Assembly (NCBI GenBank): GCA_963729195.1
Contig: CAVSNF010000024.1
Coordinates: forward strand, 124,001 to 188,000
DNA length: 64,000 nucleotides
Direction: 5' to 3'
Origin: CAVPTL01 sp963729195
Lineage (GTDB): Bacteria; Actinomycetota; Thermoleophilia; Gaiellales; JAICJC01
Shown: positions 18,568 through 27,501 of the stretch, one piece after another
Position numbering within the stretch: the stretch's first letter is position 1
Layout: every line of letters starts with the position of its first letter
Notes under the pieces: generated by a model
What the model saw: only the letters and a program-made list of their open reading frames with translations
What the model was told of the DNA's origin: nothing
Database searches by the model: none
Translations under genes and position numbers: made by a program

Positions 18568-19191
18568 ATGTACGATGTGTTACGAGCAACCTATCGGTTC
18601 CACTGCCCGAATCGGGATGAGGGCGAGTACACACGGATTCCGCTCTCGGCCTTCCGACGGCTCGATCGCCTGCCCGGCGCAGTGCATCCAGCCGTCTACC
18701 GGGTCGAGTACGACTGCACCTGCGGCGGCGTCCATCTCGGGCTCGTGTCCCACAGCGATCTCGACTACGGGCCGCTGGCGCCGGTGGAGGTCGAGTTTCG
18801 CAACCTGCTGACCGGCCGCACCGAGCCGGTGGGGGATGAGCTGGCCGAGGTGGCGCGGTCACAGGTGCAGCGCGGCAACTGGCCGTGGCGGCTGTACTGC
18901 AGCAACGAGGCGCGGCTGAAGCCGGTGTTCCCGTCGTGCTTGACGGTGGTGCTGCCGCACGGACACGGCGACCTGGTGGGAGTGGCGATGAGCTGCCCGA
19001 GCTGCGGCCAGACGACCCTGAATCTCGTCAGCGAGCCGCATCTGGACATTCCGTTCTTCCACGACCGGGTGGTGCACTTCGTCGAGCGGCCGTTCGGCGA
19101 CGCCCGTGATCTCACCCTCGAGCAGTTCCGCGACCGGCTGCATTCGGCCCGGTTTGACGCCGCCCGCTCAGATCTTCCAGACGCCGCCTAG
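18568..19191 (+). CDS. Conserved hypothetical protein with paired cysteine motifs
   Basis: A 207-residue soluble protein with cysteines arranged as possible metal sites: FHCPNRDEGEY near the start, YDCTCGGVHLG in the first third, and SCPSCGQTTLN in the last third. There is a histidine-rich stretch, VLPHGHGD, between them. I do not recognise the family. The ATG at 18568 follows a TTGAGG ribosome site. It overlaps the convergent diguanylate cyclase by four bases. Confidence 0.65.
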   Translation: MYDVLRATYRFHCPNRDEGEYTRIPLSAFRRLDRLPGAVHPAVYRVEYDCTCGGVHLGLVSHSDLDYGPLAPVEVEFRNLLTGRTEPVGDELAEVARSQVQRGNWPWRLYCSNEARLKPVFPSCLTVVLPHGHGDLVGVAMSCPSCGQTTLNLVSEPHLDIPFFHDRVVHFVERPFGDARDLTLEQFRDRLHSARFDAARSDLPDAA

Positions 19192-20006
19192 CTAACGGCG
19201 ACGGCCGCGGCTTCGAGTTCCGACGCGGTCACGAGGCAGTCACGGCCGCGATGTTTGGCGGCGTAGAGCGCGCGGTCTGCCATCTCGATCAGCTCATCGG
19301 CATCGCGGGCATCGACCGGAAAGGTCGCGATGCCGGCGCTGGCGGTGATCACGTCGGCGCTCATGTGGCGACGCAGGCTGGTGGAGGAGAGGTCGCGGAT
19401 CGCTTCCCGCACCCGATCGGCGACCACCACACCGTCGCTGGTACGCCCCGAGACCAGGATCGCGAACTCTTCGCCGCCGAAACGGGCGGCCACGTCGGCG
19501 TCGCGCTTCTGATGGGCGATCATGCGTCCCACCGCGCTGAGGGCGCGATTGCCGGCCGCGTGGCCGTGACGGTCATTGAAGGCCTTGAACCGGTCGAGAT
19601 CGAGCAGCACCAGCGTGGTGCACCCGCCGTAGCGGCGCACCCTCGCCAGCTCGGACGCCAGCGCCTCGCAGAAGTAGTCGTAGTTGCGAAGCCCCGTCAG
19701 CCGGTCGGTGAACGAGCGCACGGCCATCGCGCGGCCGGCCATCAGCGTGCGATGGCGAAGCTCCCCGCCCACCAGCGCGACCACCACCAGCGCCAGCCGA
19801 ACGGGCAGCGGCAGCGGCGTGAACATCACCGCCGCGGCCGCGATGCCGCCTCCCAGGCGGCCGAAGGTGCCGGAGGCCAGCGTGACCGCCAGTGCTGCCG
19901 TTGCCGGTCGCAGCCCAGGGGGGACGGGCCACGACGCGGCGTAGAGCATCACCGCCGCGGCAGCAGCAGATAATCGCAGTCGATCGCGCTCGCGGGCCCC
20001 CGGCAC
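19188..20006 (-). CDS. Membrane diguanylate cyclase with GGEEF active site
   Basis: The N-terminal about 95 residues hold about four hydrophobic helices. The C-terminal about 165 residues are a GGDEF domain with DRLTGLRNYDYF, LLDLDRFKAFND, AARFGGEEFAIL and a typical late SAGIATFP. The GGEEF signature is catalytically competent in the family, so it should make cyclic-di-GMP from GTP. No inhibitory RxxD site is evident five residues before GGEEF (the sequence there is KRDADVAA). The membrane part may sense a signal. Two further cyclic-di-GMP-type genes lie within 5 kb, and an RsiG-like receptor candidate lies 3 kb away. Confidence 0.88.
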   Translation of the reverse strand: MPGARERDRLRLSAAAAAVMLYAASWPVPPGLRPATAALAVTLASGTFGRLGGGIAAAAVMFTPLPLPVRLALVVVALVGGELRHRTLMAGRAMAVRSFTDRLTGLRNYDYFCEALASELARVRRYGGCTTLVLLDLDRFKAFNDRHGHAAGNRALSAVGRMIAHQKRDADVAARFGGEEFAILVSGRTSDGVVVADRVREAIRDLSSTSLRRHMSADVITASAGIATFPVDARDADELIEMADRALYAAKHRGRDCLVTASELEAAAVAVS

Positions 20007-20044
20007 GAGGACACGCTAGCCACTCGCTCGGACGTCAGATCAGG

Positions 20045-22208
20045 TCAGCGTGACCAGAACTGCAGGCGCTTGCGGGTGGGATCGTCGTCATCGTCGTCGT
20101 CCTGCGAGTGCGCGCCGTTGGAGTGGCGGCCGCTAGGAGGCGGATCATCCTCCGGGCGAGTCGTGGATCCGCCCTGGGGGACGGTGCCGGTGCGCTGCAG
20201 CTTGCGGGCGTAGGTATCGAGATCCGCCTCGCGCCGCTGCAGTGCGGCGGTCTGCTCGGCCAACCTGCGCTGCAGGTTCTCGAGCTCGACTTCCTTCTGC
20301 CGCAGCGAGTCGTGCAGCGTCTCGATCGCCTTGGTGCTGCTGCCGCCGCCGCGCAGCAGGCCGCGGTTCTTGCCGGACTGCTCGACGGCGTCGCGCACCT
20401 CGGTCTCGCGCTGCTCGCGGGCGACCGCGCGCTTCTCTTCCAGCTCGGACATGCGCCGTTGCAGCACCGCGCGCTCGCGGTTGACCGCATCTTCCGAATC
20501 CTGCAGCGCCGCTCGCTGGTTCTCGAGTTCGGCCTCGACCCGGTCGGCACGCACCGTCAAGCGCGCCACCTCGGCCTCGCGCTCCTTGATCTGGCCGTCA
20601 CGGAGATCGAGCTTGTCGTGGCGGTCGTCCAACTCGCGCTCGCGCTCGTCCAGAGTGTCCTGGCGACGATCCAGCCGGCCTTCGCGGCGCTCCAGATCGG
20701 CCTCGGCGAGTGACTGGCGGGCCTCGCGCTCACGCAGGTCGGCGGCCAGCCGCTCGAACTCGTTGGCGGCCCGCGCCTCGGCGTCGGCCATCATCCGCTC
20801 GGCCGACTTCATCAACCGGTCGGCTTCGCGCGCCTGAGTCTCGGACTCGGCTCGCTGGCGGGTCGTATCCTGCTCGAGCTCGGTCAGCTGACGCTGACGC
20901 ACGTCGAACTCGGCCAGCTTCTTGTTGACTTCGACCAGCTCGCGCTCGAGTTCCGCCAGCTCGGCGGTGCGCTGGTCGGCGCGCTCGATGCGACCAACCG
21001 CATCCTCGCGCATCGCCTCCAGCTTCTCGCGCTCGGACACCGCCTCCTGCTTGGCGGTCTCGGCCTGGACACGCGTCTGCTCCAGATCGGCCAGTTCGCG
21101 CTCGCGGCGCTCGACGTCGGACTCCTTGGCCTCGACTTCCTTGGCACGCGTCTCGAACTCCGCCATCTTGGTCTCCAGCTGCTGCAGCTCGCTCTCGCGG
21201 CGGGCGAGCTTGGCCAGCTGGGCCTCGGCGTCGGCAACGTGCCGCTCGGCCTCGGTGCGACGCTCGGTGAGCTTCTTCTCGGAGGCCTCGACCATGGCGG
21301 CGCGGGCCTCGACCGACTTGGCTTCCTCGGAGCTGGCAGCCTGCGCCGACGACAGCTCGTCGAATGCCTTGGCCAGCTCGGCCTCACGGCTCTCGGCCGC
21401 CTTCAGGCGCTCGTCGATTTCGGCCTTCGACTCGTTCAGCGCCGCCTCGCGGGCCGCAACCGCGGCTTCGCTCTCGGCCAGTCGATTCTCGATCTCGGCG
21501 ATCCCGGACTCGCGCTGCATGATGTCCGCGCGCGTCCCGTCGATGTTCAATTCCTTCTGGGTGAGCACCTTCTCGACCTTCTTGGCGCGGTGCTCGCGGT
21601 CGGTCAGCTCGGCTTCGAGCGCGTTCAGCCGGGCCTCGCGCTCGGCCAGCTGGGCCGAGCCCTCGGCGCCGCTGTCGCGCATCTGAGCCACCAGTTCATC
21701 GCGTTCCTTCTCGATCCGGGCAGCCTGCTCGCGCTCGTGCTCCACCTGCGCGGAGAGCGTCTGGACCGACTCGCGCAGCGATGCCAGCTCGCGCTCCATG
21801 GCCGGGTCGGCGGTTGCACCGTCCGACGGCCGATTCTGCTCAGCGGCCGCAACGGCGCTCTGCAGCTCGGCGCGCGTGGACTGCAAGCGTCGACTCCATG
21901 TCGGCCAGCTCGGCCTCGAGCGAGCTGATCCGCTCCATGTCGCCCGAGTTGCTGCTCGACTGTCCGTCGCCGGAGGCGATACCCTCGTTGACGGCCAGCG
22001 CCGCCTCGCGCTTTGCCAGTTCGCGCTCGCGCCGGGCCAGCCGGGCCTCGCGCTCGGCGAACACAACCTTTGCCTGCTCCTGCAGGGCGGACTGTTCTCG
22101 CTGCAGACGATCCTCCGCGTCGCGGAGGTTCTGCATGCGATCCTCCATTGCCCGTCGCAGGCCGCTTACCGGCTCCTGGGGTTCGGGCTGCGCGTCGGCA
22201 TCGCTCAT
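20045..22208 (-). CDS. Very long coiled-coil protein (one frameshift)
   Basis: Almost the whole product of about 720 residues is a charged heptad-repeat coiled coil rich in Glu, Arg, Ala and Leu, with repeated blocks such as REARLARRERELAKREAAL. It ends in a short acidic tail (SQDDDDDDDPTRKRLQF). There is no ATPase head, signal peptide or membrane segment. The frame changes near 21890 only. It could be a cytoskeletal or polar scaffold protein; this is speculation from the fold. Upstream lies a 440-base leader region that carries a candidate small RNA. Confidence 0.75.
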
Positions 22209-22374
22209 GGCTGCGTGACCTCTTCTGATCGGCTGGGGAACTACGGATAGCTGACGGAAAACCACCCGCCGGCATGCGCTGGGCGGGCGCAATCCGCTCA
22301 AGCCTCCTATCGGCCGCGAGCCGCCATGGCTTGAGTGCCGTTGGCCGTATCACCAGCCGCGATCAGCCGGGAAG

Positions 22375-22427
22375 AAAAAAGCGCCCCTGGCGAGCAGGCG
22401 GGGGAGCCAGTCTCGCAGGGGCGCTTT
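22375..22427 (-). terminator. Rho-independent terminator reading leftward
   Basis: The arms GCGCCCCTGGCGAG and CTCGCAGGGGCGC pair almost perfectly. On the minus strand they are followed directly by six T (forward A-run 22375-22380). Because no protein gene ends just before it in this direction, it must end a non-coding transcript or act as an attenuator. Confidence 0.7.
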
Positions 22428-22601
22428 GACCCTCGCACAGGCCGAATCGGCGTTCGATTGGCCGGCTGTGCTGACCTCGTGATCGAAAAGGGCTCATGTA
22501 CTACCGCTGCCTTGTCGATTCACGGATGTCAGAAGAAATTGTGCCTACCAGACCCGTACGGACATGTCGTCGCTCCCCATGTGGTGTTAGTACCCCGATC
22601 G
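22375..22601 (-). ncRNA. Candidate small RNA between the coiled-coil and HD-GYP genes
   Basis: The 438-base gap has no gene. Reading leftward there is a strong promoter (see its entry), about 227 bases of non-coding sequence, and a GC-rich hairpin followed by six T. Inside are another strong hairpin (CACAG...CTGTG enclosing GGCCAATCG and its partner, forward 22436-22472) and a possible long-range pairing GTACTA/TAGTAC. It could be a free small RNA or a leader that attenuates the coiled-coil gene 167 bases downstream. It does not match tmRNA, RNase P RNA or SRP RNA as far as I can see. I see nothing notable in 22209-22374. Confidence 0.5.
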
Positions 22602-22607
22602 GGGGAC

Positions 22608-22636
22608 ACTGTACACCCCTGGATGGGTGATGTCAA
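22608..22636 (-). promoter_or_regulatory. Sigma-70 type promoter for the candidate small RNA
   Basis: On the minus strand a perfect -35 box TTGACA (22636-22631) is followed after exactly 17 bases by TACAGT (22613-22608), four of six matches to the -10 consensus. The palindrome CCCCGATCGGGG (22593-22604) sits at the expected start point and could be an operator or a 5' hairpin. The -35 box lies only 10 bases from the HD-GYP start codon on the other strand. Confidence 0.6.
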
Positions 22637-22646
22637 GTCCTGACAA

Positions 22647-24063
22647 ATGTCGCTCACTCCCGCCGACACCCAAGCTTTTAGGCTTCGAATCTACATCGGA
22701 GCGCAGGCCGCGCTGGCCATTTTGGTGATCGGCGTGGCGTTTGTGCACACCGGCGTGCCCAACTGGCCGGTCACAATTGTGCTGGCTGCTGTCACAGCAA
22801 TTGCCGAGCGACTGGCACCGCGCGTGTCGGCCACGGTGGAGATGTCGGTGTCGTTCTTGCCGATCGCGCTGGCGGCCGTGCTGTTCGGCCCGGCGGTGGC
22901 AGGGATCGTCGCCGGCTGCAGCATGCTGGGCTACGTCCGGGAGTGGCCGATCGACAAGTTCACGCGTGTTCACCTCCGCGCGGGCCTTGGGCGGAGCGGC
23001 AGCGGGGTGGGGCGCACAGATGGTGATTCCGGCCGGCTCCACAGCCGTGTCGCTGCCTCGGCTGCTGGTTGCCGCCGCGGCGGCCAGCCTGGCCTGGACA
23101 GTGGTCGACTTCGTCACCAACTCGGCGGTGGGCTGGCTGCGCGGCGTGATCGGCCCACGGGCGCTTTGGCGGAACATGCGCGGCACCGTGATGGTGGCGG
23201 TGGCGCTGTACATCCCGGTGACGGCGCTGTTCGCCTACGCATACCTGGGAGCGGGGGAGTGGGTGCTGGCGTTCTTCGCCATCCCCACCGCCGCGGCCCA
23301 CCTGACATTGCGCGCGTTGGCCAACCTGACCAGCTCCCGCGATGCGCTGGCTGAGGCAAACCGCAAGCTGGAACAGTCGAACATGCAGCTTCGCCGCGTC
23401 AACCTGAGCTTCACGCGGGCGATGGTGCGGGCGCTGGACGCCCGTGACAACTGGACCGCCAACCATTCGACCGCCGTGGCCGCCTACTCACGCGATATCT
23501 GCCGCGAGCTTCAGTGGGATGCCGAGATCTGCGAGCGGGTGCACCTGGTGGGGATGGTGCACGACGTCGGCAAGATCGCCGTGCCGTCCGAGATCCTGCA
23601 GAAGACCTCGGCGCTGACCGACGACGAGTGGGCGCTGATGCGTGAGCATTCCGCCGAGGGCGAGAAGATTCTGCGAGAGGTCGAAGGCTACGACGACATC
23701 GCCACGGTGGTGCGCAGCCACCACGAGCGCTGGGACGGAGCCGGCTATCCGGACCGGATCGCGGGCGACCAGATCCCAGTGCTGGCGCGCGTGATCGCAG
23801 TGGCCGACTCGTACAACGCCATGACAACCGCCCGCCCGTACCGCGGCCCGATGACGCCCGAAGAGGCCATCGAGCAGCTCGTGCGGGGCAAGGGCACGCA
23901 GTTCGAGGCGCACGTGGTGGATGCCTTCATCGCCGTACTGGAGCGCTCTGATGACGGCTACCGGCTGGGCACGCAGTTCAAGGACTTCGAGGCTGCCGCC
24001 GCCGAGCACGCCGAACTCGTCTCGGCAGAGCCGGAACTCGACCAGCGCGACATCGCCGCTTAA
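22647..24063 (+). CDS. HD-GYP cyclic-di-GMP phosphodiesterase with membrane N-terminus (one frameshift)
   Basis: The first about 220 residues have several hydrophobic helices like an MASE-type sensor. A short coiled-coil linker (EANRKLEQSNMQLRRVN) leads to an HD-GYP domain. Its key motifs are VGMVHDVGKIAVP (HD pair) and SHHERWDGAGYPD (HH and GYP). Such proteins cleave cyclic-di-GMP. The frame changes near 22965, in the membrane part; the catalytic half is intact. No ribosome site precedes the ATG at 22647, so a leaderless or poorly translated start is possible. Confidence 0.82.
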
Positions 24064-24097
24064 GCCCGGCGGGTCGGCTCCCGATAACGGTCAGGCA

Positions 24098-24814
24098 ATG
24101 TCTCCGCTTCAGCTCATGCAGATTCTGGCCCGAGCCGCCGCGTCGCTGTCCGACCCGGGAGCAGCTCCCGGCGCCGTCGAGCGGCTGCTCGAGCAGGTAC
24201 CCGCTGAGGCGGGCCTCAAATGCGATCTCAGCCTCTCTGACGGTGCCCTGGAGGTCTCGTGGCTGGAGCCGCCCGGGCCCGAGCAGGAGGCGTTTGTGGC
24301 GGTGCTGGCAGAGTGCGTGACGCTGGCAGGCGCCGCATCCGCCCGTGCGGCCTATTCGCTGCTCGACGCGCGCAGCTTCGCCGCTGAGCTGGATCGGGTG
24401 ACCGCCGCCGCTCGCTGGCGCGGTCACGACGCCTCGCTGGCGGTGTTCGACGTCGACGGGGTTGCCCACGGCCCCGGCGTGGACGAGAGCGAGATGGTCG
24501 CGCACGTGGGTGCGCTGGCACGCTCGGCAGTGCGCTCCAACGACATCGTGGGACACCTCGGCGCGGGACGGTTCGCGCTGCTGCTGCCGCGTGCAGGGTC
24601 GTTCGAGGCGCGATCGGCCTACCGGCGCGTGAAGACAGCCGTGGCCGCCAGCGAGTACGCCGCAGCCGGCGTGGCCTGCGGGCATGCCGGGTTCTCGGAG
24701 CTCAACGAGGCCGGCAACGACCTGCTGGGCGTGGCCGTTCAGCGGCTGACCGACGCCCAGCGGCGCACGGCCTACGAAGGCCCGTGGGATCCGTCCCACC
24801 CGCTGGCCGGATAG
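24098..24814 (+). CDS. Degenerate GGDEF-domain protein
   Basis: A 239-residue soluble protein. The C-terminal half follows the GGDEF fold (LLDARSFAAELDRVTAAARW, SLAVFDVDGV, SNDIVGHLGAGRFALLLP), but the signature GGDEF is replaced by GAGRF, lacking both acidic residues. It should therefore not make cyclic-di-GMP and may bind GTP or regulate its neighbours. It follows the HD-GYP gene by 34 bases and is probably cotranscribed with it. Confidence 0.7.
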   Translation: MSPLQLMQILARAAASLSDPGAAPGAVERLLEQVPAEAGLKCDLSLSDGALEVSWLEPPGPEQEAFVAVLAECVTLAGAASARAAYSLLDARSFAAELDRVTAAARWRGHDASLAVFDVDGVAHGPGVDESEMVAHVGALARSAVRSNDIVGHLGAGRFALLLPRAGSFEARSAYRRVKTAVAASEYAAAGVACGHAGFSELNEAGNDLLGVAVQRLTDAQRRTAYEGPWDPSHPLAG

Positions 24815-24899
24815 CGTCAAGCAGGCGAGAGGCGCCATTCGCAGGCGTTTTTCTTCAACTTGACATAACCAGCATTATCGTGCGTGGGCGGGGGACGCC

Positions 24900-25856
24900 T
24901 CAGGAGGGGGCTGTTGCGCGGCGATCGGGTGGTTTCGGCACCCGGGCGTTCCACGGCATCCGGCGCAGCATCAGCGACAGCGCCAGTCCGCCGATGATGA
25001 CGTTCATCAGCGTGATCGAGAACTGCATGCCGACGCTGAACGACAGCACCGCCGATGCCGGCGCTGCGCCCCGGAACATGTAGCCCAGCAGCGCCTGCTG
25101 CGGGCCGATGCCGCCCGGCGTCAACGGCAGCAGCGTCGCGGCACTGGCGGCGCTCAGGGCCAGCAGGGCGTCCAGAGCCGACGCCGGGATCCGGAAGGCC
25201 TGGAGGAAGAAGTACATGGCCATCGCCCGGCAGCACCAGCCCACCAGCTGCAGCGAGACCACTGTGGTGAGATAGCGCCGGGGTGTGCGCAGGATGGCGA
25301 CGCCGTCGGCGATCCGCGACCAAAACGAGTTGACGTGGTGCTCGATGTAGGTGAAGAACACGCCGGCGGTGATCAGGATGGCCGCCAGCAGCAGCACGAA
25401 CACCCGGCCGTGGGCCTCCATGAACGACCACTCGAAGGCCGGCAGCTGGCCGATCGCCGGCAGATGCGGCAGGCGGCCGGTCGAGTACGCGGCCAGCAGC
25501 AGCAGCGGCCCGATCAGCAGGTCGATCAGCGTCTCGGCGATCAGGCTGGAGGTCACGGTCGTATAGGCCGAGCCGGGGATCGAGCGGTGCGCCAGGTAGA
25601 TCTTGGTGACGTCGCCGCCGCGGGCCGGCACGATCGCGTTCACGCCGGCTCCGGCCAGATAGGCGCCGGTGATGCTGCGCCAGCGCACGCGCACACCCGG
25701 ATGGGCGGCGGCCAGGATGTTGCGCCAGGCGGTCGAGCGCAGCAGCAGATTCGAGAGGATGAACGCCAGCGCAAGCGCAAGCGAGCCGAGCCGGACATCG
25801 GTCAGCCGATCGGAGAACACCCCCGTTGCATGCCAGAAACTCTGAAGCGAGTTCAC
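24900..25856 (-). CDS. LPG-synthase-TM/YbhN-type membrane protein
   Basis: A 318-residue protein with about eight transmembrane helices and the family landmarks GAGVNAIVPARGGDVTKIYL near residue 70 and TPGGIGPQQALLGY near residue 250. This superfamily includes the flippase half of lysyl-phosphatidylglycerol synthase and the YbhN proteins. The soluble transferase domain is absent. A role in moving lipids or shaping the envelope is likely, but the substrate is unknown. It lies 34 bases downstream of the sigma factor gene on the same strand. Confidence 0.82.
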   Translation of the reverse strand: MNSLQSFWHATGVFSDRLTDVRLGSLALALAFILSNLLLRSTAWRNILAAAHPGVRVRWRSITGAYLAGAGVNAIVPARGGDVTKIYLAHRSIPGSAYTTVTSSLIAETLIDLLIGPLLLLAAYSTGRLPHLPAIGQLPAFEWSFMEAHGRVFVLLLAAILITAGVFFTYIEHHVNSFWSRIADGVAILRTPRRYLTTVVSLQLVGWCCRAMAMYFFLQAFRIPASALDALLALSAASAATLLPLTPGGIGPQQALLGYMFRGAAPASAVLSFSVGMQFSITLMNVIIGGLALSLMLRRMPWNARVPKPPDRRATAPS

Positions 25857-25889
25857 ACTCCGTAGTGTGCCAGGGTTGTCTGGCTCAAC

Positions 25890-26876
25890 TCAGTCGTGGC
25901 CGCGCAGGAAATCGCGCAGCGAGGGGTTACGTATCTCGAGCTCGCGCAGAGCCCGGGTTTCGATCTGGCGCACCCGCTCGCGGGTGACGCCGATTTCCGA
26001 TCCAACCTGCTCGAGCGTCGCCGGTTCGCGGTTTCCGAGGCCGAAGCGGGCCTCGAGCACATGTCGGGTACGGTCGTTGAGGCCCGCCAGAGCGTCGCGC
26101 AGGAGCTGTTCGCGCTCGGTGCCCGCCACCTGATCGTGCGGTCGGCGGGTGGTGGTGTCCTCGACCACATCGGAGAAGCTCGACTCACCGTCGCCCACAG
26201 GCGACTCCAGTGAGACCGGATCCTCGGTCATGCGCTGCAGTTCCATCACCCGCTCGACCGGCAGCTGAAGCTCCGCCGCCAGCTCGCTGGGCAGCGGATC
26301 GCGGCCGAGCTGCTGGGTCAGCTTGCGGTTGGCGCGATACAGCTTGCGCACCTGATCGAGCACATGCAGCGGCAGGCGGATGGTGCGGCCCTGGTCGGCG
26401 ATCGCGCGCGACATCGACTGACGGATCCACCAGGTTGCATACGTGGAAAGCTTGTAGCCGCGGCTGGCGTCGAACTTCTCCACCGCCCGCATCAGGCCCA
26501 TGTTGCCCTCCTGGATCAGATCCAGCAGCGGAACGCCGCTCGACGAGTAGGCCTTGGCCATCGAGATCACAAGCCGCAGGTTGGCCTCCACCAGGCGATC
26601 CTTCGCCCACTGGTGGCCCATGTCCTTGAGCCGCGCCAGCTCGAGCTCCTGGGCGTGCGTGAGCAGCGCTCCGTCGCCGATCTGGCGCACATAGGTGTGC
26701 AGCAGGTCGACTGCGGGCGCCGGTGCGTCCGTCAGGTCGAGTTCCAGCTCTTCCAGCTTTTCGGGCTCGTCCAAGCCGCCCGGATCCGGTGAGGCGGCCG
26801 GGATGTTGTCGTCGATCGGTGCGGGGCTCACGTGATGGCCGCTGCTTCCTGGGAGGGTTTCAGGCGGCAATCGCAC
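25890..26876 (-). CDS. Primary-type sigma-70 factor (RpoD/SigB group)
   Basis: The 328-residue product has regions 1.2 to 4.2. Seen are LHTYVRQIGDGALLTHAQEL (1.2), LRLVISMAKAYSSSGVPLLD and LIQEGNMGLMRAVEKFD (2.1-2.2), YKLSTYATWWIRQSMSRAI (2.3-2.4), region 3, and a 4.2 helix-turn-helix LEQVGSEIGVTRERVRQIE. The full -10 and -35 recognition helices and the lack of a long region 1.1 fit a group 1 or 2 sigma factor recognising TTGACA/TATAAT-type promoters. An in-frame GTG at residue 16 is an alternative start. It may be the main sigma factor or a paralogue. Confidence 0.88.
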   Translation of the reverse strand: MRLPPETLPGSSGHHVSPAPIDDNIPAASPDPGGLDEPEKLEELELDLTDAPAPAVDLLHTYVRQIGDGALLTHAQELELARLKDMGHQWAKDRLVEANLRLVISMAKAYSSSGVPLLDLIQEGNMGLMRAVEKFDASRGYKLSTYATWWIRQSMSRAIADQGRTIRLPLHVLDQVRKLYRANRKLTQQLGRDPLPSELAAELQLPVERVMELQRMTEDPVSLESPVGDGESSFSDVVEDTTTRRPHDQVAGTEREQLLRDALAGLNDRTRHVLEARFGLGNREPATLEQVGSEIGVTRERVRQIETRALRELEIRNPSLRDFLRGHD

Positions 26877-27059
26877 GCCTGTTGCCTTGAGATCGGCGTC
26901 CGAGCCCGCGTGTCTTGAGGGGTTCCAGCGTTAACGCCAGTATCGGCCGCCCCCGATCGCGTTCTTGACAGCCTGGCGTCGGTCGTTTGCGAGTCTGCCG
27001 ATGTGCATTAGCGCCGCTGGGGGATGGATGCCCCGGGCTCGGCGGCCGATCACGACGGT

Positions 27060-27494
27060 ATGAATCATCCCGCTCTCAGCGGCACGGCCGCTTTGCATCC
27101 CGAAGATCTGCTGCGCATCAAGCGCAGCTGCTCGCACACCTATGTCCCCGACAGCCCGGCAATGCGCGGGTACCGCTACATCGACGTGGGCGGCGAGGCC
27201 GCGCCCTTCTACCTGCTGCGGATCAACGCCGAACGCGTCTCTGCGGCGATCACACTGACCGCGCCGATCGAACTGACCTCAACCCAACCGGCGGAGCGCG
27301 GCGCGCCCGCGATCGCGCGGGCCGGCGTCTCGGTCGGCGTCAACACGATTCCGTGGCACAAGCTGCTCGATCAGGACGTGTGCTCAGGCGTGTGGGCGAC
27401 GCTGATGACCGATGCACTGCAGGAACTGGCACGGCTCGACCTGCTCGAGCCGGAGCTGTGCCCGTTCTGTTCTGACGGCTCAGACGACGCCTGA
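27060..27494 (+). CDS. Conserved hypothetical protein
   Basis: A 144-residue soluble protein with an even mix of helix and strand and no membrane segment. A C-terminal LCPFCSDGSDD could be half of a metal site, and a second conserved-looking patch is SCSHTYVPDSPAMRGYRY. I chose the ATG at 27060; the frame extends 12 codons upstream without an obvious ribosome site. No family was recognised. It is convergent with the repeat protein to its right. Confidence 0.55.
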   Translation: MNHPALSGTAALHPEDLLRIKRSCSHTYVPDSPAMRGYRYIDVGGEAAPFYLLRINAERVSAAITLTAPIELTSTQPAERGAPAIARAGVSVGVNTIPWHKLLDQDVCSGVWATLMTDALQELARLDLLEPELCPFCSDGSDDA

Positions 27495-27501
27495 GCGCAG
27501 G

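Noticed and set aside
22436..22480. GTTCGATT sequence resembling a tRNA T-loop
   Set aside because: The T-stem has a mismatch, there is no anticodon arm or CCA end, and the bases belong to a symmetric hairpin.
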